Of a stretch of 41,563 bases of DNA, positions 1 through 8,277 are shown piece by piece. The position numbers and the translations under genes are program-made. This DNA is from a virus. The notes below the pieces were generated by a model. The model saw only the letters and a list, made by a program, of their open reading frames with translations. It made no database searches and was not told the origin of the DNA. Position 1 is the stretch's first letter. Every line of letters starts with the position of its first letter. Where the stretch lies: positions 1 through 41,563 of IMG/VR virus record IMGVR_UViG_3300032157_000369; one strand, 5' to 3'.

Positions 1-333
1 TTATTTCTTCTGCATCGAGGGTGCCTCCGGTGTGGGAATCCTTGAGCAGCCCTCGACCACCGCCTCGACCTCGGCCGCGTAGGCCACCAGGCGCTCGAGG
101 TTGGCCCAGGCACGCAGCGTGCGCGTGCCCTTGTCCATCGCCAGCAGGTCGTCGATCGGCACGACGGCGGGCGGCTTCGGCCGCTTGGCGGCGTCGACGC
201 ACGGGATAGGCACCGGCAACCTCACTTCCTTCGGCACGTCGATCTTGGGGACGCTCGAGCAGGAGGCGAGGGCCAACGCCGCTATGACGATCCCACCACG
301 GAGGAGGAGGGAGACCGCGGAAGGTGCCTTCAC
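1..333 (-). CDS. Rz1-like outer-membrane spanin lipoprotein
   Basis: A 110-residue protein read from a GTG start at 333. The N-terminus has a hydrophobic stretch (about residues 10-24) ending in the lipobox ALASC, so Cys25 would be lipidated. The mature part begins with a proline-rich segment (residues 29-60), as is usual for Rz1-type o-spanins. It would join the inner-membrane spanin across the periplasm to break the outer membrane at the end of lysis. Its GTG overlaps the TGA of the i-spanin gene (GTGA). Unlike lambda Rz1 it is not embedded inside Rz but follows it. The reading frame stays open upstream to 807, but that part is a shadow of the neighbouring gene. Family assignment rests on lipobox, size, proline content and position. 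Confidence 0.8.
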   Translation of the reverse strand: MKAPSAVSLLLRGGIVIAALALASCSSVPKIDVPKEVRLPVPIPCVDAAKRPKPPAVVPIDDLLAMDKGTRTLRAWANLERLVAYAAEVEAVVEGCSRIPTPEAPSMQKK

Positions 334-746
334 GGCGTGGCCCTCGCTTTTCGTTTCTGCTGCTCGATCTGTTCCCAGGCCCAGTCGCAGCCCTCGCCCG
401 CCTTGCGGGTCTGCCGCGCGATCTCCTCGAGCGTGGCAGCCGTCTTGCCGCGATCCTGGTGCGCCTTCTTCGCCTCGGCCACCAAGCCGCCCATCGCGGC
501 GATCGCGGCGTCGCCCACGCGCTTGGTGTGGTCGGTGGCGGCGTTGCAGTTGCCGAGCGCATCGGCCAGCACCGTGCCCTGGGCGACGGCCGCCGTGAGC
601 TCGGCCTTCATGCCCTTGGCCTCCCCGCGCCACCAGAGCCCGTAGACGAGCAGCGCCGCGCAGGTGAGCGCCATGGCCAGCGCCGCGATCAGCATCGCCT
701 GGATGCGCGCCGGGCCGCCGGCGAAGAAGGAAACGAGCGCGCCCAT
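330..746 (-). CDS. Rz-like inner-membrane spanin
   Basis: A 138-residue protein with one N-terminal transmembrane segment (about residues 16-38) followed by a charged, helical periplasmic domain likely to form a coiled coil. This is the architecture of Rz i-spanins. The ATG at 746 is preferred over the upstream start at 812 because it overlaps the stop of the preceding gene as ATGA, the junction type used throughout this operon. It immediately precedes the lipoprotein spanin gene, so the two form a two-component spanin complex. Two cysteines near the C-terminal half (NCNAA and GCDWAW) could support dimerisation. The sequence itself is weakly conserved, so the call relies on topology and neighbours. 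Confidence 0.75.
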   Translation of the reverse strand: MGALVSFFAGGPARIQAMLIAALAMALTCAALLVYGLWWRGEAKGMKAELTAAVAQGTVLADALGNCNAATDHTKRVGDAAIAAMGGLVAEAKKAHQDRGKTAATLEEIARQTRKAGEGCDWAWEQIEQQKRKARATP

Positions 747-1264
747 CAGGCGGTTGCCTTGAACGGGAACGCCTGTACGAGCGCCAGCTGCTGCTCTGGC
801 AAAGCAATGCAAGTCGGTGGGTTTTTCACGAGATCCTGATAGGGAACGAAGAAGATGCCCCAGCGATGGAAGCCATCACCTGGCGGCAGGATCTGGCCGT
901 GCACCCAGGAGCGCGTCCACTGGGGATGCTCGAAATACATCCCGAGCGCCGCGGCACGCTCGAGGCCGTAGCTGAGCACCCAGCGCATGAACGCACGCGC
1001 GGGGTCGAATCTGTCCAGGGCCTGCAGATACTGGTGCTTCGAGCGGGTCGCGCCAACCTTGGACCCCTTCGGCCGTGCGCCACCGTTGCCGGCCCCTCCG
1101 ATCGCACTGCCGGTCGCCGGGTTGATCACCGCCGGTACCCCGTCGACAGCCGCCGCGGCCTCGAGCTCGTTCCACACACGGACGGTCTGGATACCATCAG
1201 CGATCTCCGCCTCGGTCCACGGCTCGCCGGCATACGGACCGAGCAGCTGCTGAAGCGAGATCAT
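746..1264 (-). CDS. M15-like peptidase endolysin
   Basis: A 172-residue protein carrying the zinc-ligand pattern of VanY/M15-type D-Ala or L-Ala-D-Glu peptidases. SxHxxxxAxD is present as S75-K76-H77 ... A82-L83-D84, and a later W120-V-H122 would provide the third ligand. The usual Gly at the fourth position of the first motif is Leu here. It would cleave peptide crosslinks or stems in peptidoglycan during lysis. There is no signal peptide, so it would need the neighbouring holin-like protein for release. The ATG at 1264 forms ATGA with the upstream gene; the frame is open to 1627 but that part is a shadow. Its place between holin-like and spanin genes supports a lysin role. The overall sequence is divergent and the fold is inferred from the motif only. 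Confidence 0.7.
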   Translation of the reverse strand: MISLQQLLGPYAGEPWTEAEIADGIQTVRVWNELEAAAAVDGVPAVINPATGSAIGGAGNGGARPKGSKVGATRSKHQYLQALDRFDPARAFMRWVLSYGLERAAALGMYFEHPQWTRSWVHGQILPPGDGFHRWGIFFVPYQDLVKNPPTCIALPEQQLALVQAFPFKATA

Positions 1265-1659
1265 CAGATCTCCTCGCCGCCGAGCGGCCCGGTCATGCAG
1301 CGGGTGAAGACGTCGAGCTCGAGCTGCTCGACCGGCAGTCCAGACGTAAAGACCAGCTTGATCTCGCGCAGCACGATGCGCCGGCCGGTTTCGGAAAGCC
1401 TGTTTTCGTCGAAGCGCCGGGCGAGATACGCGGCGTAGCGCTGGTGCTGGGCGCCCATGTCGCGCGCCTCGGCCGCCCTCACGACGATCTGCGCCAGGCT
1501 GCCGCAGGCCTCGGGCGTCAGCTGCACGGCCTGCGGCTGAGGCGACTGCGCGCGCGCGGCCTGGCTGACGGTGCAGGCGACTGGCAGCAGGATCAGCAGC
1601 AGCGCGATGATCCCGAAGCCGTACCAACCAGGCCGGCCGAAGGGATCGCGCGGGGTCAT
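1264..1659 (-). CDS. membrane-anchored lysis-region protein of unknown function
   Basis: 131 residues. One hydrophobic helix lies at about residues 13-30, followed by a soluble region predicted to be mainly helical. Cysteines occur at about residues 29, 52 and in the C-terminal FTRCMTG segment. The segment around LPVACTVS resembles a signal sequence or lipobox-like site but is not a clean lipobox. I do not recognise a family. It sits between a small membrane protein and the M15-like peptidase, with ATGA overlap on the downstream side, so a role in lysis control or membrane association of the lysis machinery is possible but unproven. Confidence 0.6.
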   Translation of the reverse strand: MTPRDPFGRPGWYGFGIIALLLILLPVACTVSQAARAQSPQPQAVQLTPEACGSLAQIVVRAAEARDMGAQHQRYAAYLARRFDENRLSETGRRIVLREIKLVFTSGLPVEQLELDVFTRCMTGPLGGEEI

Positions 1660-1660
1660 G

Positions 1661-1978
1661 TCAGCGCTTGCCGGTCACCGCTTCACGCCCGGCCGGCCGC
1701 CAGTCGTGCTCGCCGCATTTGCGCCAGCGCAGGAACCTGTACAGGTGCCGGGCAAGGAACATCGCCAGCCCGATCCAGAGCAGGAAGGCGATGCTATTGA
1801 AGGGCATGTACCAGCCGTCGTCGACGATCGCGAGGAACCGCGCCAACGCGGCCATCGCCATCATCGCGAGGCAAATCCGCCCGACCAGGCCGTCCTCGTA
1901 GTCTGGGTGCAGCACCAGGATCATGCAGATCATGAATACAAACAGCGCCGCGATTGCAACGATCACCGCGCCGGTCAT
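1661..1978 (-). CDS. small membrane protein, lysis region
   Basis: A 105-residue protein with about three hydrophobic segments (roughly residues 3-21, 33-48 and 59-78) and a basic, soluble C-terminal tail. Its ATG at 1978 overlaps the stop of the holin-like gene (ATGA), so the two are probably co-translated. Hydrophobic pattern and location suggest a second holin or an antiholin-type partner, but no family motif is recognisable. The frame is open upstream to 2194; that extension is a shadow of the neighbouring gene and has no membrane character. Confidence 0.6.
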   Translation of the reverse strand: MTGAVIVAIAALFVFMICMILVLHPDYEDGLVGRICLAMMAMAALARFLAIVDDGWYMPFNSIAFLLWIGLAMFLARHLYRFLRWRKCGEHDWRPAGREAVTGKR

Positions 1979-2319
1979 TGGCCACCTCCGCCCTTGCGAT
2001 TGAGGATCGCGGTCACCAGACCGCCCCAGTCGGTGTCGCGGATCACCTTGATCACCGCCGCCGCGATCGACATGCCGAACAGGCCGACGGCAAGCGAGAT
2101 CCCGGTTTCCAGCGCCGGCCGCAGCTCGAAGTAGGCCGTGAGCGGCGCGGCGAGGTACGCGGCCAGCCCCCAGCCGCCGATGAAGGTCGTCCACTTCTGC
2201 GCGGTCGTCAGACCGTCGAAGAAGCGCAGCGATATGAACGAGCCGACCGCGCCCGAGACGATGGTGGCCAGCTTCAGCCCCAGCGCCGCGAGCACGCCCG
2301 GATCCGCAGGTTGCTCCAT
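1975..2319 (-). CDS. holin-like membrane protein
   Basis: 114 residues with three or so hydrophobic segments (about residues 8-30, 46-60 and 76-92) and a short charged, glycine-rich C-terminus ending RKGGGGQ. Size and topology fit a class I type phage holin that would form the membrane lesion releasing the endolysin. It is the first membrane gene after the tail genes and begins the lysis block. No specific holin family signature is recognised, so the name rests on topology and position. Confidence 0.6.
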   Translation of the reverse strand: MEQPADPGVLAALGLKLATIVSGAVGSFISLRFFDGLTTAQKWTTFIGGWGLAAYLAAPLTAYFELRPALETGISLAVGLFGMSIAAAVIKVIRDTDWGGLVTAILNRKGGGGQ

Positions 2320-2321
2320 GC

Positions 2322-2594
2322 CTACCTCCCCTTTTGGGCCGCTACGGCGGCCGCGTAGTCCTTCACCGCCTGGTGCGCGTTCGGGTCCCTGGCCGCCTCG
2401 GCCAGCAGCTTCTCCTGCATCGCCGCGAGCGCCGCTTCTCGTTTGGCAACGGCCTCGATGCGCGCCGCGCGGGCTTCCTTGAGGGCGTTGCAGCGCGGAT
2501 CGTCGGCCGGCACTTTTTCATTGCTCCAGCCCGGCTGCGGGTTCTCGGCCGAGACGCCGACCACCACGCCATCCTTGATGTTCAGGTACGGCAT
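2322..2594 (-). CDS. small tail-fibre-adjacent protein of unknown function
   Basis: 90 residues. The N-terminal 35 residues look like a short beta-rich module (MPYLNIKDGVVVGVS), and the rest is strongly alpha-helical, alanine-rich and charged, probably coiled coil. The ATG at 2594 overlaps the stop of the fibre-like gene (ATGA). Small proteins here are often fibre-associated or fibre-assembly factors, but I recognise no family and assign none. Confidence 0.6.
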   Translation of the reverse strand: MPYLNIKDGVVVGVSAENPQPGWSNEKVPADDPRCNALKEARAARIEAVAKREAALAAMQEKLLAEAARDPNAHQAVKDYAAAVAAQKGR

Positions 2595-3814
2595 CAGTCC
2601 CTCCTTGCGTCGACGTAGCCCAGCGTGCAGATCTGGAAGTCGCTCGTGGCGGTGTCGTGCCTGGAAGCGATCAGCCGTGAGCTGTCTGTCATGACTTCGA
2701 AGTGCCCGCAGCCGGCCTCGGTGCCGCCGTAGTTCATGAGCGAGGCCCCGGGCACGGCGGTGAGGCTGGCCTGGGCGTCGGTCTCGGCGGTGCGCTGGAA
2801 CACGCAGAGCTTGTTCGAGGAGGTGGTGTCCTGCTTGTTGGCGCGGAAGAGCGCGAGCATGTCCGCCGGCACGGTCAGGGTGTGCGTCAACCGCGTCGTC
2901 GCGCCGGAGACGGCATCGACATCCTCGATGCTGGTGGTGTACATGACGCGCAGCCCGCCGCCCGCCATCTCGCTGGCCACGAACACGATGTTCGCCCCGC
3001 CGGCAGTGCGGTAGATCGCGCCGATGCGACGCTTGTAGGTGTAGTTCGACGGCATCGTCGGCGCGGTCTTCGATTCCGAGAACACGGCACAGACGACCCC
3101 GGTGTCCGGCCGCGCGATGAGCCAGAGGTAGTACCAGGTGCTGACGTCCGGCGTACCGCCCACGCTCTCGGTGCCGTCCAGGCCACCGTTGCCGCTACCG
3201 ACCGCGAAGGCCGCGTCCATGCGCTTGGTGAGCGTGGAGCTCAGCACCATGTTGTAGACGCCGGTGGAGTCCATGCAGCTGCCGGCGCTGATGTCGATGT
3301 CGTTGGTGGCGTCGCCGGCGTTGTTTGCCGGGACGAGGCCCTGGATCGCCTTGGGGACTTGCGGCGTCCACAGGGCGCGCTCGTCGGTGATCATCGCGTT
3401 GGTGATCGCGGTGTCGCCGGAGGTGATCAGCACCCGGCAGATCGGCATCATGTTGCCGGGGATCGAGGGCGCGGTGGCGCTCGGGCTGCCCGTCACCGCG
3501 GTGCCGGCGATGCGCCTGGCGGTGCCGCTGGCGAGATCGAGCACCACGCGATCGATGCGGTGCTGCCCCGCGCTGGGGATCGTGAAGCCGCTCACCGTCT
3601 GCGCGGCCACCTCTGTGAGCGTGGTACCGATCATGAGCCCGCCCGCATCGACGCGGACGGTGAGGTCCGGCGCCGGCGAGCCGCTGTTCTGCTCGTGCGC
3701 CGCGAACGCCACGCCCAGGCGCGTAAACACGGCGAGCGCGGCGTCGATCTTCAGCGGATACCCGGAGCCCAGGTCGGTCGTGTAATTGGGCTGCTCGAGC
3801 GTTGCGACGGTCAT
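2594..3814 (-). CDS. tail fibre-like minor tail protein
   Basis: 406 residues, rich in Thr, Ser, Ala and Gly with short beta-strand patterns and few charged helices, as in distal tail or fibre proteins. The first ~160 residues (TVRVDAGGLMIG, HRIDRVVLDLASG, CRVLITSGDT) resemble a module common at the N-terminus of phage appendage proteins that attach to the baseplate or tip. The C-terminal half would be the exposed part. It follows the tip protein gene, the usual place for side-fibre genes. No DGR variable repeat is present here. Receptor specificity cannot be read from the sequence. Confidence 0.65.
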   Translation of the reverse strand: MTVATLEQPNYTTDLGSGYPLKIDAALAVFTRLGVAFAAHEQNSGSPAPDLTVRVDAGGLMIGTTLTEVAAQTVSGFTIPSAGQHRIDRVVLDLASGTARRIAGTAVTGSPSATAPSIPGNMMPICRVLITSGDTAITNAMITDERALWTPQVPKAIQGLVPANNAGDATNDIDISAGSCMDSTGVYNMVLSSTLTKRMDAAFAVGSGNGGLDGTESVGGTPDVSTWYYLWLIARPDTGVVCAVFSESKTAPTMPSNYTYKRRIGAIYRTAGGANIVFVASEMAGGGLRVMYTTSIEDVDAVSGATTRLTHTLTVPADMLALFRANKQDTTSSNKLCVFQRTAETDAQASLTAVPGASLMNYGGTEAGCGHFEVMTDSSRLIASRHDTATSDFQICTLGYVDARRD

Positions 3815-3818
3815 AGGC

Positions 3819-6800
3819 TCAGACTCCGGTTACATCGATGTTGGCGACGCCGGCGGCGCCGGCGCCCGCGGTGTTGTAGAGGTGCGCGGTGAAGCCCGTG
3901 GTGGTCGGGCTCTCGGCCGAGGGAATCAGCGCCGTCGCCCCCACCGGCGTCATCTGGATCACCGGCACGCTGTGGAACTCCTCGGCAAATGCGATCGCCG
4001 TGCCGCTGGAGCCGATCGACTGGCTGGCAAAGGTTTCCGTGCGCGCCTCGGCGTCCACCGTCACCGTGAAGCCCGTGATCACCGGCTTGCCGAGATCCGT
4101 GTCGAGGAAGATGCGGCCCTTGGCGTAGCGGAAGGTGGCCACGCCCGTGGTCCAGGTCTCGAAGCCGTCGTACTCGCCGGCGTCGAGCCGGTAGTCGAGC
4201 TGGAAGTACGGCACCGGTTGCGGGCCGTCGTCATCGCGCCCGACCCGCGTCGAAATAGCCGACCACACCCGCGCCGAGGCGTCGATGTTCTTGTCGATCT
4301 CGGCCGCCGGCCAGAAACAGTAGCGCTCCGGGTAGGGAACGAACTGCTCGAAGAGCTCCTCGTTGGTGTGCTCGGAAGCGAGCTTGGTGGATTCCGGGAT
4401 CAGCACTCGCGTCCAGTGCATGACGAACCCGGAGGCCGCATCGACCGTGTCCTGCACCTGCCAGGTCGCGCCGCCGACGATCGTGCCATCGTTGCCGTAG
4501 CCCGAATCGTCGGCCACCGCCGTGCCCGAGCCCTCGCTGTAGCGGTGCCGCATCCGCAGCCCGCTGTTGACGTCGTTGCCGTTGTAGAGCTCCTCGACCT
4601 CGGCGGCCGTGAGCGCGCGGTTGTAGTACGCCGTGTCGTCCACCGAGCCGTAGAACTGGCTACTACCACCAGGCGTTCCATGGCCGATGAGCAGGTTGTT
4701 GCCGGCGGTCTGCAGCGCGCCAGACAGCGTGCCCGAAGTAAAGGTGCCGATCGACACGGCGTTGCGGTACACGGTCGACGTGCCGCCGCGGCGGAACGAC
4801 AGGACCACATGCTGCTCATCCCCGGTCGTCATCACCCCGGAGGTGGTCACAAGGCTGGAGAAGCCAGACGCAGCCACCACGGAAACAGAAATATTATTGG
4901 CGGACAGGGTCAGGACAAAGCCCGTGCCCTTCTTCATCAGGCTCTGGCTCGACAGCGCCGCGTTCGTCGGCACGATCCGGCACACGATGCTGAAGTCGCC
5001 GGTGCCAGGGTCGAGGTCGGTATCGTCGGCAACGGTGATGTACTGCTCGACGGTCGGCGAGCCGCCATCGCTCAGCAGCACGCCATAATCGGACGGCAGC
5101 CCCCAGCCGCCCATCCAGTTCGGGTCTTCCTGCTGCGCGACGATCTCGGCATAGCCGCTGGCCGTGACCGTGAGCTCGAACACCGCCGTGCCGTCGGAAT
5201 AGTTGCCAGAGGTGTCCAACGCCCGGAAGAGAAACGCCCAGTCGCCCGGCGGCGCCGCGGCGCTGCTCGAGGTCGATCCGCGCAGGATGTACGCGATCAC
5301 CGTGGCGTTGTCCCAGTCCGTCGTGCCCGGCGCGGCGAGGCGAATCTCGATCGCGTCCAGATCGGCGTCGGTGATGACGTCGCAATCGAAAATCACCAGC
5401 GTGCCCTGCTGCACCGCCGTGGCGCCGGTGACGTCCGAGGGCGCCTCGGTCTTGCCGACGACCGTGTGGGCGTAGACGTAAGCCCAGGCGCCGCCATTGC
5501 CGAGCGTGGTGACGGCGCGGATCCGCAGGTTGACGGTCTCGCCATCCTTGACCGGCAGAGCGAAGCCCTCGACCGCCGGCGCCACGACCTTCGGGCAGTC
5601 CGTCCATTCGGTGGGGCTGACGCTGCCCCGGTCCATCTGGATCTCGTATTCCTTGACGAACGGGTTCGAGGGCTGCGTCCAGCGCAGCCGCACGCGCGGC
5701 ACGACGGTGCCGTCGCCGTTAAGCAGCAGGTCGTCGGTGCCGGAGGTCGCCGTCAGGTCGGCGATGTCGAGATCGACAAACGGGTCCGGCAGGTTGGTGT
5801 CCGGGACTGTTTCTTCGAGCGCGAGGTCGTCCGCGTCGTAGACGGCCGCCTGGTACTCGCGCGCGGTGACTTCGACTTCGTCGTCGCCGCGCAGCTTCAG
5901 GTTGAGGATGCGGAACGGCTTTTCATCCCACCCCGGCGAGGAATGGGTGATCGGCACGACGTCGCCGATCTCGCAGCGCAGCCCCGCCACCGTGGCGCGG
6001 AACTGGCACATGAGCGCCTCGCGCGACTGCTTGACCTCGATCTGCCCGATCTGCTGGGCGCGGTACAGGTTCTTGGTGAACGGCAGCGACACCTCGCGAT
6101 CGAGCAGGATGCCGCCGTCCTGCGTGCGAAAGGCGCTGGAGTCCCAGAGCGCGACGTCGGGCTGGAAGTCGCGTGCCTCGTTGAAGATGCGGCAGCGGAT
6201 GCGATTGAGCTTCTCCGCTCGCCCCGGCTTCTTGATCTGCCAGGCGCCGGTGATGTTGTCTTCGTTGAACTCGAAGTCGCTGGCAGGCGTCTCGGGCTTG
6301 TCGATCATCAGCTTCCAGCGCCCGCCCGAGCGATTGAGCCAGCCCCGGCAGCTCGTCAGCAAGTCAAGCAGGTTGTCCAGCATCATGTTGTCGACGTTGA
6401 CCACGCCGTCGCAGGTGTAGCGCGCCTGCGTCGCCGTCGACGGGCTGCCGGCCGCCGGCACCGAGACCAGCTCGTCGCAGTAGTTCGCCGCCGCGATGAA
6501 GCTGGCGTCGTCGATCTTGTCCGACGTGTAGCCGCGCCCGTAGCGGGTGTTGGTCAGGTAGTCGCGAATCGCCAGGGCCGGGTTGCTGGAGAAGGCGGTC
6601 TGCGTCGGGCTGCCCAGGCGCGGATCCTCGAGCAGGCGGCCGTCGACGTCGGCGCTAACGGTCGGCGCGCCGGACCAGGCGTCCTGGTCCCACTGCAGCC
6701 GCACCCAGAGATAGGCCACGCCGCGCAGGCGGTGGTCCGTCGTCCAGACACCTGGAAAGGCCGTGATCAGCGAGGCATCGGCGGTCTGCGTGTCGGTGCC

Positions 6801-7286
6801 GACGTACTTCACCAGGTGCACCAGGCCCGCGAAGCGCGCGTCGGTGCTGGCCACGTCGTCCAGGTAGACGGTGTTGATGGCGCTGATCTCGCCCTCGCTG
6901 AAGGCGAACACCCGCACGAGGTACTGGTTGGTGTCGCCGTAGGACATCCACGGGCAGACCGGGACACCGGGCACCTTCTTGCGCCGCCCGTACACGACCG
7001 GGATCGGCTCAACCCCGCTCTGGGAGTTGACGATCGCGCCGCGCGCCAGGCCCTCGAACGTGCCAGAGCTGCCGCCCGGCGCGCTCGACGAAGGCGTCAG
7101 CGCATTTCGTATCAGCCCGCCGGCAATATTGCCGACGACGGCCCCGGCCACCCAGCCGATCGCCGAGGCGACGGTGCCGGTGATGACGGCGCCGAGGACC
7201 GCTTCGGCCAGCAGGGTGCCGACGACGTAGGTCGAAACGGCCTCGGCGACGAACGTGGCGGCGACCGCGGCGGCGATGGCTGGCAT
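3819..7286 (-). CDS. tail tip attachment protein, lambda gpJ-like, with LamG-like insert
   Basis: 1155 residues, the largest gene. The N-terminal ~90 residues are hydrophobic and Gly/Ala-rich. Residues about 90-500 carry the gpJ-type hub region, including a segment near 210-260 (RLLEDPRLGSP, LTNTRYGRGY) typical of phage tail protein J. Fibronectin-III-like sequence lies around 515-700. Residues about 745-910 look like a concanavalin A/LamG-like jelly roll (GTGDFSIVCRI, HVVLSFRRGG, GSVDDTAYYNRALTAAEV). The remaining C-terminus is beta-rich. It should form the central tip that contacts the receptor. ATG 7286 is chosen because it overlaps the stop of the NlpC-like gene. The long opposite-strand open frame (3786-7400) is a composition artefact. 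Confidence 0.9.
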   Translation of the reverse strand: MPAIAAAVAATFVAEAVSTYVVGTLLAEAVLGAVITGTVASAIGWVAGAVVGNIAGGLIRNALTPSSSAPGGSSGTFEGLARGAIVNSQSGVEPIPVVYGRRKKVPGVPVCPWMSYGDTNQYLVRVFAFSEGEISAINTVYLDDVASTDARFAGLVHLVKYVGTDTQTADASLITAFPGVWTTDHRLRGVAYLWVRLQWDQDAWSGAPTVSADVDGRLLEDPRLGSPTQTAFSSNPALAIRDYLTNTRYGRGYTSDKIDDASFIAAANYCDELVSVPAAGSPSTATQARYTCDGVVNVDNMMLDNLLDLLTSCRGWLNRSGGRWKLMIDKPETPASDFEFNEDNITGAWQIKKPGRAEKLNRIRCRIFNEARDFQPDVALWDSSAFRTQDGGILLDREVSLPFTKNLYRAQQIGQIEVKQSREALMCQFRATVAGLRCEIGDVVPITHSSPGWDEKPFRILNLKLRGDDEVEVTAREYQAAVYDADDLALEETVPDTNLPDPFVDLDIADLTATSGTDDLLLNGDGTVVPRVRLRWTQPSNPFVKEYEIQMDRGSVSPTEWTDCPKVVAPAVEGFALPVKDGETVNLRIRAVTTLGNGGAWAYVYAHTVVGKTEAPSDVTGATAVQQGTLVIFDCDVITDADLDAIEIRLAAPGTTDWDNATVIAYILRGSTSSSAAAPPGDWAFLFRALDTSGNYSDGTAVFELTVTASGYAEIVAQQEDPNWMGGWGLPSDYGVLLSDGGSPTVEQYITVADDTDLDPGTGDFSIVCRIVPTNAALSSQSLMKKGTGFVLTLSANNISVSVVAASGFSSLVTTSGVMTTGDEQHVVLSFRRGGTSTVYRNAVSIGTFTSGTLSGALQTAGNNLLIGHGTPGGSSQFYGSVDDTAYYNRALTAAEVEELYNGNDVNSGLRMRHRYSEGSGTAVADDSGYGNDGTIVGGATWQVQDTVDAASGFVMHWTRVLIPESTKLASEHTNEELFEQFVPYPERYCFWPAAEIDKNIDASARVWSAISTRVGRDDDGPQPVPYFQLDYRLDAGEYDGFETWTTGVATFRYAKGRIFLDTDLGKPVITGFTVTVDAEARTETFASQSIGSSGTAIAFAEEFHSVPVIQMTPVGATALIPSAESPTTTGFTAHLYNTAGAGAAGVANIDVTGV

Positions 7287-7711
7287 TACTTCTTCCTCCA
7301 GGCCTTGCAGGCGCGCTGCTGCAGCACGAAGCCGGTGTTGACGGCGATCACGCCGAGCCCGGGTTCGGAGGACAGGCACAGCTTGCCGAACACCACGTAG
7401 CCGCCCTCGAAATGGTCGGGGCGCGGATGGATCAGGATGTCGCCCGGCACCAGCACATTGCCGCCGGGCTGGCCGAGGCCGGCGCGCGCGAGTTCCTTGG
7501 ACAGGCTGACGTCATTGCGCCGCATGTACCGCCAGGCCCGCTTGGCGCTGTGGTAGCGGTCGCGGTGGCGATCGGCGAGCCGGGTACCGTTGACGATGTC
7601 GGCGGCCTCGAAGCACAGGATCGCGCAGTCGGTCTGGCCCCAGACAAAGGGCTTGCCTTGCCGCTGCCGCGCCCATTCGGTGAGGCGGATCACGACGCTG
7701 TCCGACTTCAC
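7286..7711 (-). CDS. NlpC/P60-like (DUF6950-type) tail-tip assembly protein, lambda gpK position
   Basis: 141 residues from a GTG start (7711) overlapping the preceding TGA. The motif PFVWGQTDCA with Cys29 matches the catalytic-cysteine region of phage NlpC/P60-like proteins. A later H-P-R-P-D-H-F-E-G-G segment (about residues 96-104) could supply the histidine. It would act as a cell-wall peptidase or structural plug at the tail tip during DNA entry. Order relative to the neighbours (tape measure, M-like, L-like, this gene, J) matches lambda. Confidence 0.8.
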   Translation of the reverse strand: MKSDSVVIRLTEWARQRQGKPFVWGQTDCAILCFEAADIVNGTRLADRHRDRYHSAKRAWRYMRRNDVSLSKELARAGLGQPGGNVLVPGDILIHPRPDHFEGGYVVFGKLCLSSEPGLGVIAVNTGFVLQQRACKAWRKK

Positions 7712-8277
7712 GCCGTGCGCCCCCAGAGAACCTGCTTCTGCCGATTGGTGGCGAGGAGATAGCTCTTGTCGCCCGGGAAGTGCGCCTGCTCTTCCTCGTG
7801 GTTGGTGTGGCGGCCGCGGCGCTGCTGGAAGTCGCTGAAGTTCGTGGCCGTCACCGAGATCGTGGAGGTGCCGGCCTCCGGATCCTCGGAGATGAACGGT
7901 TCATCCATCTCGCCCTGGAAGATCGGCCCCTCGACCAGCGGTGCTAGGCCCCCGGTGCGCCCAAAGAGCTTGTAGATCACCAGCTGGCGGCCGAGGAAGT
8001 CCTGCGTCAGCGCCGTGGCGTAGTTGGCCTTCGCCGGGTCGCAGCCCGAAAGCGTCACCGTGACTCGGTTGACCTGCGGCCGCGCGGTTTCCTCGATGCC
8101 GTCGAAGCCGAGGAAGTAGCCGACGGCGAGGTAGACATTGCCGCCGTACTCGACATTGCGGAAGTAATCGGTGAGATACACCGTGGCCGCATCGAGCCGG
8201 ATCTCGATCAGGTGGCCGGGACGGTTCCAGCGCTTCTCCAGCTCGACGAGAGCGTCGGCGGAAAAGTCACGATCCAT
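7708..8277 (-). CDS. minor tail protein in the lambda gpL position
   Basis: 189 residues with alternating beta strands in the first ~130 residues (HLIEIRLDAATVYLTDYF, RVTVTLSGCDP, TSTISVTATNF) and a basic C-terminal stretch (QQRRGRHTNHEEE). The C-terminal arrangement resembles the DUF2163/BR0599-like group of phage tail proteins, though I am not certain of the family. By position it would be part of the distal tail or tip complex. It overlaps both neighbours by four bases or more, so it belongs to a tightly coupled tail-tip operon. Confidence 0.7.
   Translation of the reverse strand: MDRDFSADALVELEKRWNRPGHLIEIRLDAATVYLTDYFRNVEYGGNVYLAVGYFLGFDGIEETARPQVNRVTVTLSGCDPAKANYATALTQDFLGRQLVIYKLFGRTGGLAPLVEGPIFQGEMDEPFISEDPEAGTSTISVTATNFSDFQQRRGRHTNHEEEQAHFPGDKSYLLATNRQKQVLWGRTA

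Noticed and set aside
2594-7286. A variable repeat in the fibre-like or J-like tail genes
   Set aside because: No sequence like the TR adenine-free end (CCGTGCCGTCCGC) was seen there.
3786-7400. 1204-residue open frame on the plus strand
   Set aside because: Exact antisense of the tail-tip gene; Arg/Val/Gly-rich without domains. An artefact of high G+C.
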